Made by a program: the position numbers and the translations under genes. From the NCBI GenBank assembly GCA_016200955.1, contig JACQDU010000426.1:3344-9589 (forward strand): a stretch of 6,246 nt of DNA, in the 5' to 3' direction. Positions 4,664-6,246 of the stretch are shown piece after piece. Within the stretch, counting starts at the first letter, position 1; every line of letters begins with the position of its first letter. This DNA comes from a bacterium (GTDB lineage: Bacteria; Planctomycetota; J058; JACQDU01). A model generated the notes under the pieces. It was given only the letters and a program-made list of their open reading frames with translations, made no database searches and was not told where the DNA came from.

Positions 4664-6124
4664 TTACAAGAACTTGAACTCGTCGATCTTGTACTCGCGC
4701 GAGGCGATCACCTCGATCTTCTGCTTCGATCGCTCCTCGAGCTCGGCGAGGACCTCCTTCTTCTTCTTCTTCAGGTAATCGACGACCTCGGGGTGGCAGA
4801 CGACGGTGACCTTCTCGGTCGGGTGGTCGGCGAGGCGGAGGCGGACCTCGCGCGTCACGTCGAGCGCGAGCGACTCGACCGACTTCACGTAGCCCGTGCC
4901 GCTGCAGTGAGGGCACTGCTTGTAGGTCGTGCGCTTCAAGCTCTCGCGGATGCGCTGGCGCGTGAGCTCGACGAGGCAGAACTTCGACATGCGCGCGACG
5001 CGCACGCGCGCGCGGTCGCGGCGGATGGCGTTCCGGATCGCGCGCTCGATGCCGCTCTTGTGCCGGGACTCCCGCATGTCGATGAAGTCGCAGACGATGA
5101 GGCCGCCCAGGTCGCGGAGGCGGAGCTGGCGCACGATCTCGTCGACCGCCTCGAGGTTCGTGCGGAACGCGGTCTCCTCGAGGTTCTTCTCGCCCTTGAA
5201 CTTCCCCGAGTTCACGTCGATCGAGACCATGGCCTCGGTCTGCTCGATGATGATCGAGCCTCCCGATTTCAGCGGGACCCTCTTCGCCTGGATCTGCTCG
5301 ATCTGACGTTCGATGTTGTATTTGTGGAAGATGGGCTTGGGGCCAGGATAGAAGGTCACGCGCGACTCGTAGCGCGGCATGACGGCCTTCAAGAACTCTT
5401 TGGCGCGGGTGTACACGTCGTATTCGTCGATGATCACCTCGTCGATATCGCCCGACAAGATGTCACGGATCGTGCGGATGACGAGGTCGCTTTCCTTGTA
5501 GATCGTCGCCGGCGACTCTTCCGTCTTCACGCGCTTCAGGATCGCCTTCCAGAGGTTCAGGAGATACGTGAGGTCGCGCGCGAGCTCCGCCCGCGTCCGG
5601 TCGATCCCGGCGGTCCTTATGATGTAGCCCATGCCCGCCGGAGGGTTCAGGCCCTGGAGGAGCTGGCGGAGCTTCCTCCTCTCGATGTCGTCGGTGATCT
5701 TCTTCGAGACGCCGCACTTCGAGATCGAGGGCATGAGGACCAGGTAACGACCGGGGAGGCTTATGTAAGTCGTGAGAGTCGGGACCTTCGTGCCGATCTG
5801 GTCCTTCGTGATCTGGACGAGGACCTCCTGGCCCTTCTGGAGGACCTGGGAGATGTCCCGCTTCTCGAGCGGCGTGTCGTCCCGCTTCCCGTACGCGGGC
5901 ATCACGTCCGAGAGGTGCAGGAAGCCGTTTCGGTCCCGGCCGAAATCCACGAAGGCCGCCTGGATGCTCGGCTCGAGATTGACGACGCGTCCCTTGTAGA
6001 TGTTGCCGAGGAACTTCTCCTCGGTCGTGCGCTCGACGTAGAGCTCGGAGAGGAGGTCGCTGTCGACGACCGCGATGCGTCCCTCTTCCTGCTCGGCGAC
6101 GTTCACGAGCATCCGCTTCGACAT
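4664..6124 (-). CDS. rng: Ribonuclease G (RNase E/G family endoribonuclease)
   Basis: This single-strand-specific, 5'-end-sensing endoribonuclease matures rRNA and starts mRNA decay. The 486 residues match the length of E. coli RNase G (489) and lack the long C-terminal degradosome scaffold of RNase E. In order: the N-terminal MLVNV segment, an S1 domain (about 38-125; FLGNIYKGRVVNLEPSIQAA), the ISLPGRYLVLMPS segment (121-133), a 5'-sensor stretch GMGYIIRTAG (164-173), then the DNase I-like catalytic part with SIDVNSGKF (301-309) and VCDFIDM (344-350). Asp303 and Asp346 fall at the same numbers as the Mg-binding pair of E. coli RNase E. The Zn-link CPHCSGTGYV (404-413) places Cys404 and Cys407 as in E. 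coli, so tetramer-type assembly is expected. ATG 6124 has GGAGG 12 nt upstream, and an in-frame TGA 6 nt before it rules out any longer form. It leads the visible rplU-rpmA-obg operon. Confidence 0.97.
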   Translation of the reverse strand: MSKRMLVNVAEQEEGRIAVVDSDLLSELYVERTTEEKFLGNIYKGRVVNLEPSIQAAFVDFGRDRNGFLHLSDVMPAYGKRDDTPLEKRDISQVLQKGQEVLVQITKDQIGTKVPTLTTYISLPGRYLVLMPSISKCGVSKKITDDIERRKLRQLLQGLNPPAGMGYIIRTAGIDRTRAELARDLTYLLNLWKAILKRVKTEESPATIYKESDLVIRTIRDILSGDIDEVIIDEYDVYTRAKEFLKAVMPRYESRVTFYPGPKPIFHKYNIERQIEQIQAKRVPLKSGGSIIIEQTEAMVSIDVNSGKFKGEKNLEETAFRTNLEAVDEIVRQLRLRDLGGLIVCDFIDMRESRHKSGIERAIRNAIRRDRARVRVARMSKFCLVELTRQRIRESLKRTTYKQCPHCSGTGYVKSVESLALDVTREVRLRLADHPTEKVTVVCHPEVVDYLKKKKKEVLAELEERSKQKIEVIASREYKIDEFKFL

Positions 6125-6162
6125 GCGGGATCAGGACCTCCGGGGGCTCGAGAAAACACGCG

Positions 6163-6219
6163 AGCTCCGGCGCCCGCGGTCGCGGGGGCCGGAGCTGCGG
6201 GAGAGGCGGCGTCCGCCTC
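6163..6219 (-). promoter_or_regulatory. Two GC-rich hairpins upstream of rng
   Basis: Arms 6163-6178 and 6181-6196 are complementary in 15 of 16 positions (outer AGCTCCGGC with GCCGGAGCT), so the tip must open slightly to make a loop. Next to it, GAGGCGG (6203-6209) and CCGCCTC (6213-6219) form a perfect 7-bp stem with loop CGT. On the minus strand the larger hairpin is followed by GCGTGTTTTCT, a short T run, about 38 nt before the rng start. It may be the weak terminator of a gene beyond the window or a structured 5' leader of rng. Bases 6125-6246 contain no gene I can support, although two minus-strand frames stay open through it (ending at 6131 and 6103). Confidence 0.45.
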
Positions 6220-6246
6220 GACTTGCGGCCGGGGGAGCTCCGCCCC

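Noticed and set aside
4664..6124. Full-length RNase E
   Set aside because: The catalytic residues align with RNase E numbering, but the protein ends at 486 residues with no scaffold domain, so RNase G is the better name.
6103..6246. Possible 3' end of an upstream minus-strand gene overlapping rng
   Set aside because: Two other reading registers stay open into or up to the rng start, ending at 6103 and 6131, but the peptides are Pro/Ala/Arg/Ser-rich, unrecognisable and short, and a hairpin occupies the same bases.

Overview
The window is a GC-rich (strong G/C bias at third codon positions) chromosomal segment of a diderm bacterium. A type IV pilus retraction ATPase, a lipobox lipoprotein and an RNase E/G of RNase G length all point to a Gram-negative-type envelope. 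The gene order rng-rplU-rpmA-obg is widespread in Proteobacteria-like and Acidobacteria-like lineages. I lean toward an Acidobacteriota/Myxococcota-type organism, but nothing in the window fixes the phylum.

Layout, left to right. Bases 1-87 hold the probable start of a divergent minus-strand secreted or membrane protein that runs off the left edge. Bases 88-155 are a short, possibly shared upstream region with repeated GGGAGA elements and small palindromes. A plus-strand pair follows: a lipoprotein (156-773) and a secreted protein (770-1249) that overlap by 4 nt (GTGA). The two share a homologous C-terminal domain, so they look like a tandem duplication with different export routes. Bases 1250-1352 are a convergent intergenic gap with one hairpin. 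Everything from 1353 to 6124 is on the minus strand and reads, in transcription order: RNase G (rng), ribosomal proteins L21 (rplU) and L27 (rpmA), the ribosome-associated GTPase Obg, and a PilT/PilU-family ATPase. Bases 6125-6246 upstream of rng hold two GC-rich hairpins.

The minus-strand block is a translation/RNA-maturation operon: rRNA and mRNA processing (RNase G), two large-subunit proteins (L21, L27) and a large-subunit assembly GTPase (Obg). A pilus retraction motor is attached at its distal end. Gaps are 190 nt (rng-rplU), 20 nt (rplU-rpmA), 139 nt (rpmA-obg) and 76 nt (obg-pilT). The two long gaps carry inverted repeats, which suggests processing or internal control points rather than simple spacers.

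I see no mobile element, CRISPR array, tRNA or rRNA, and no evidence of a wholly new system. The points most worth a second look are the tandem paralogous envelope pair, the Asp in place of Asn in the Obg NKxD motif together with a Lys/Arg-rich Obg tail, and the repeat-bearing, structured rng-rplU spacer.
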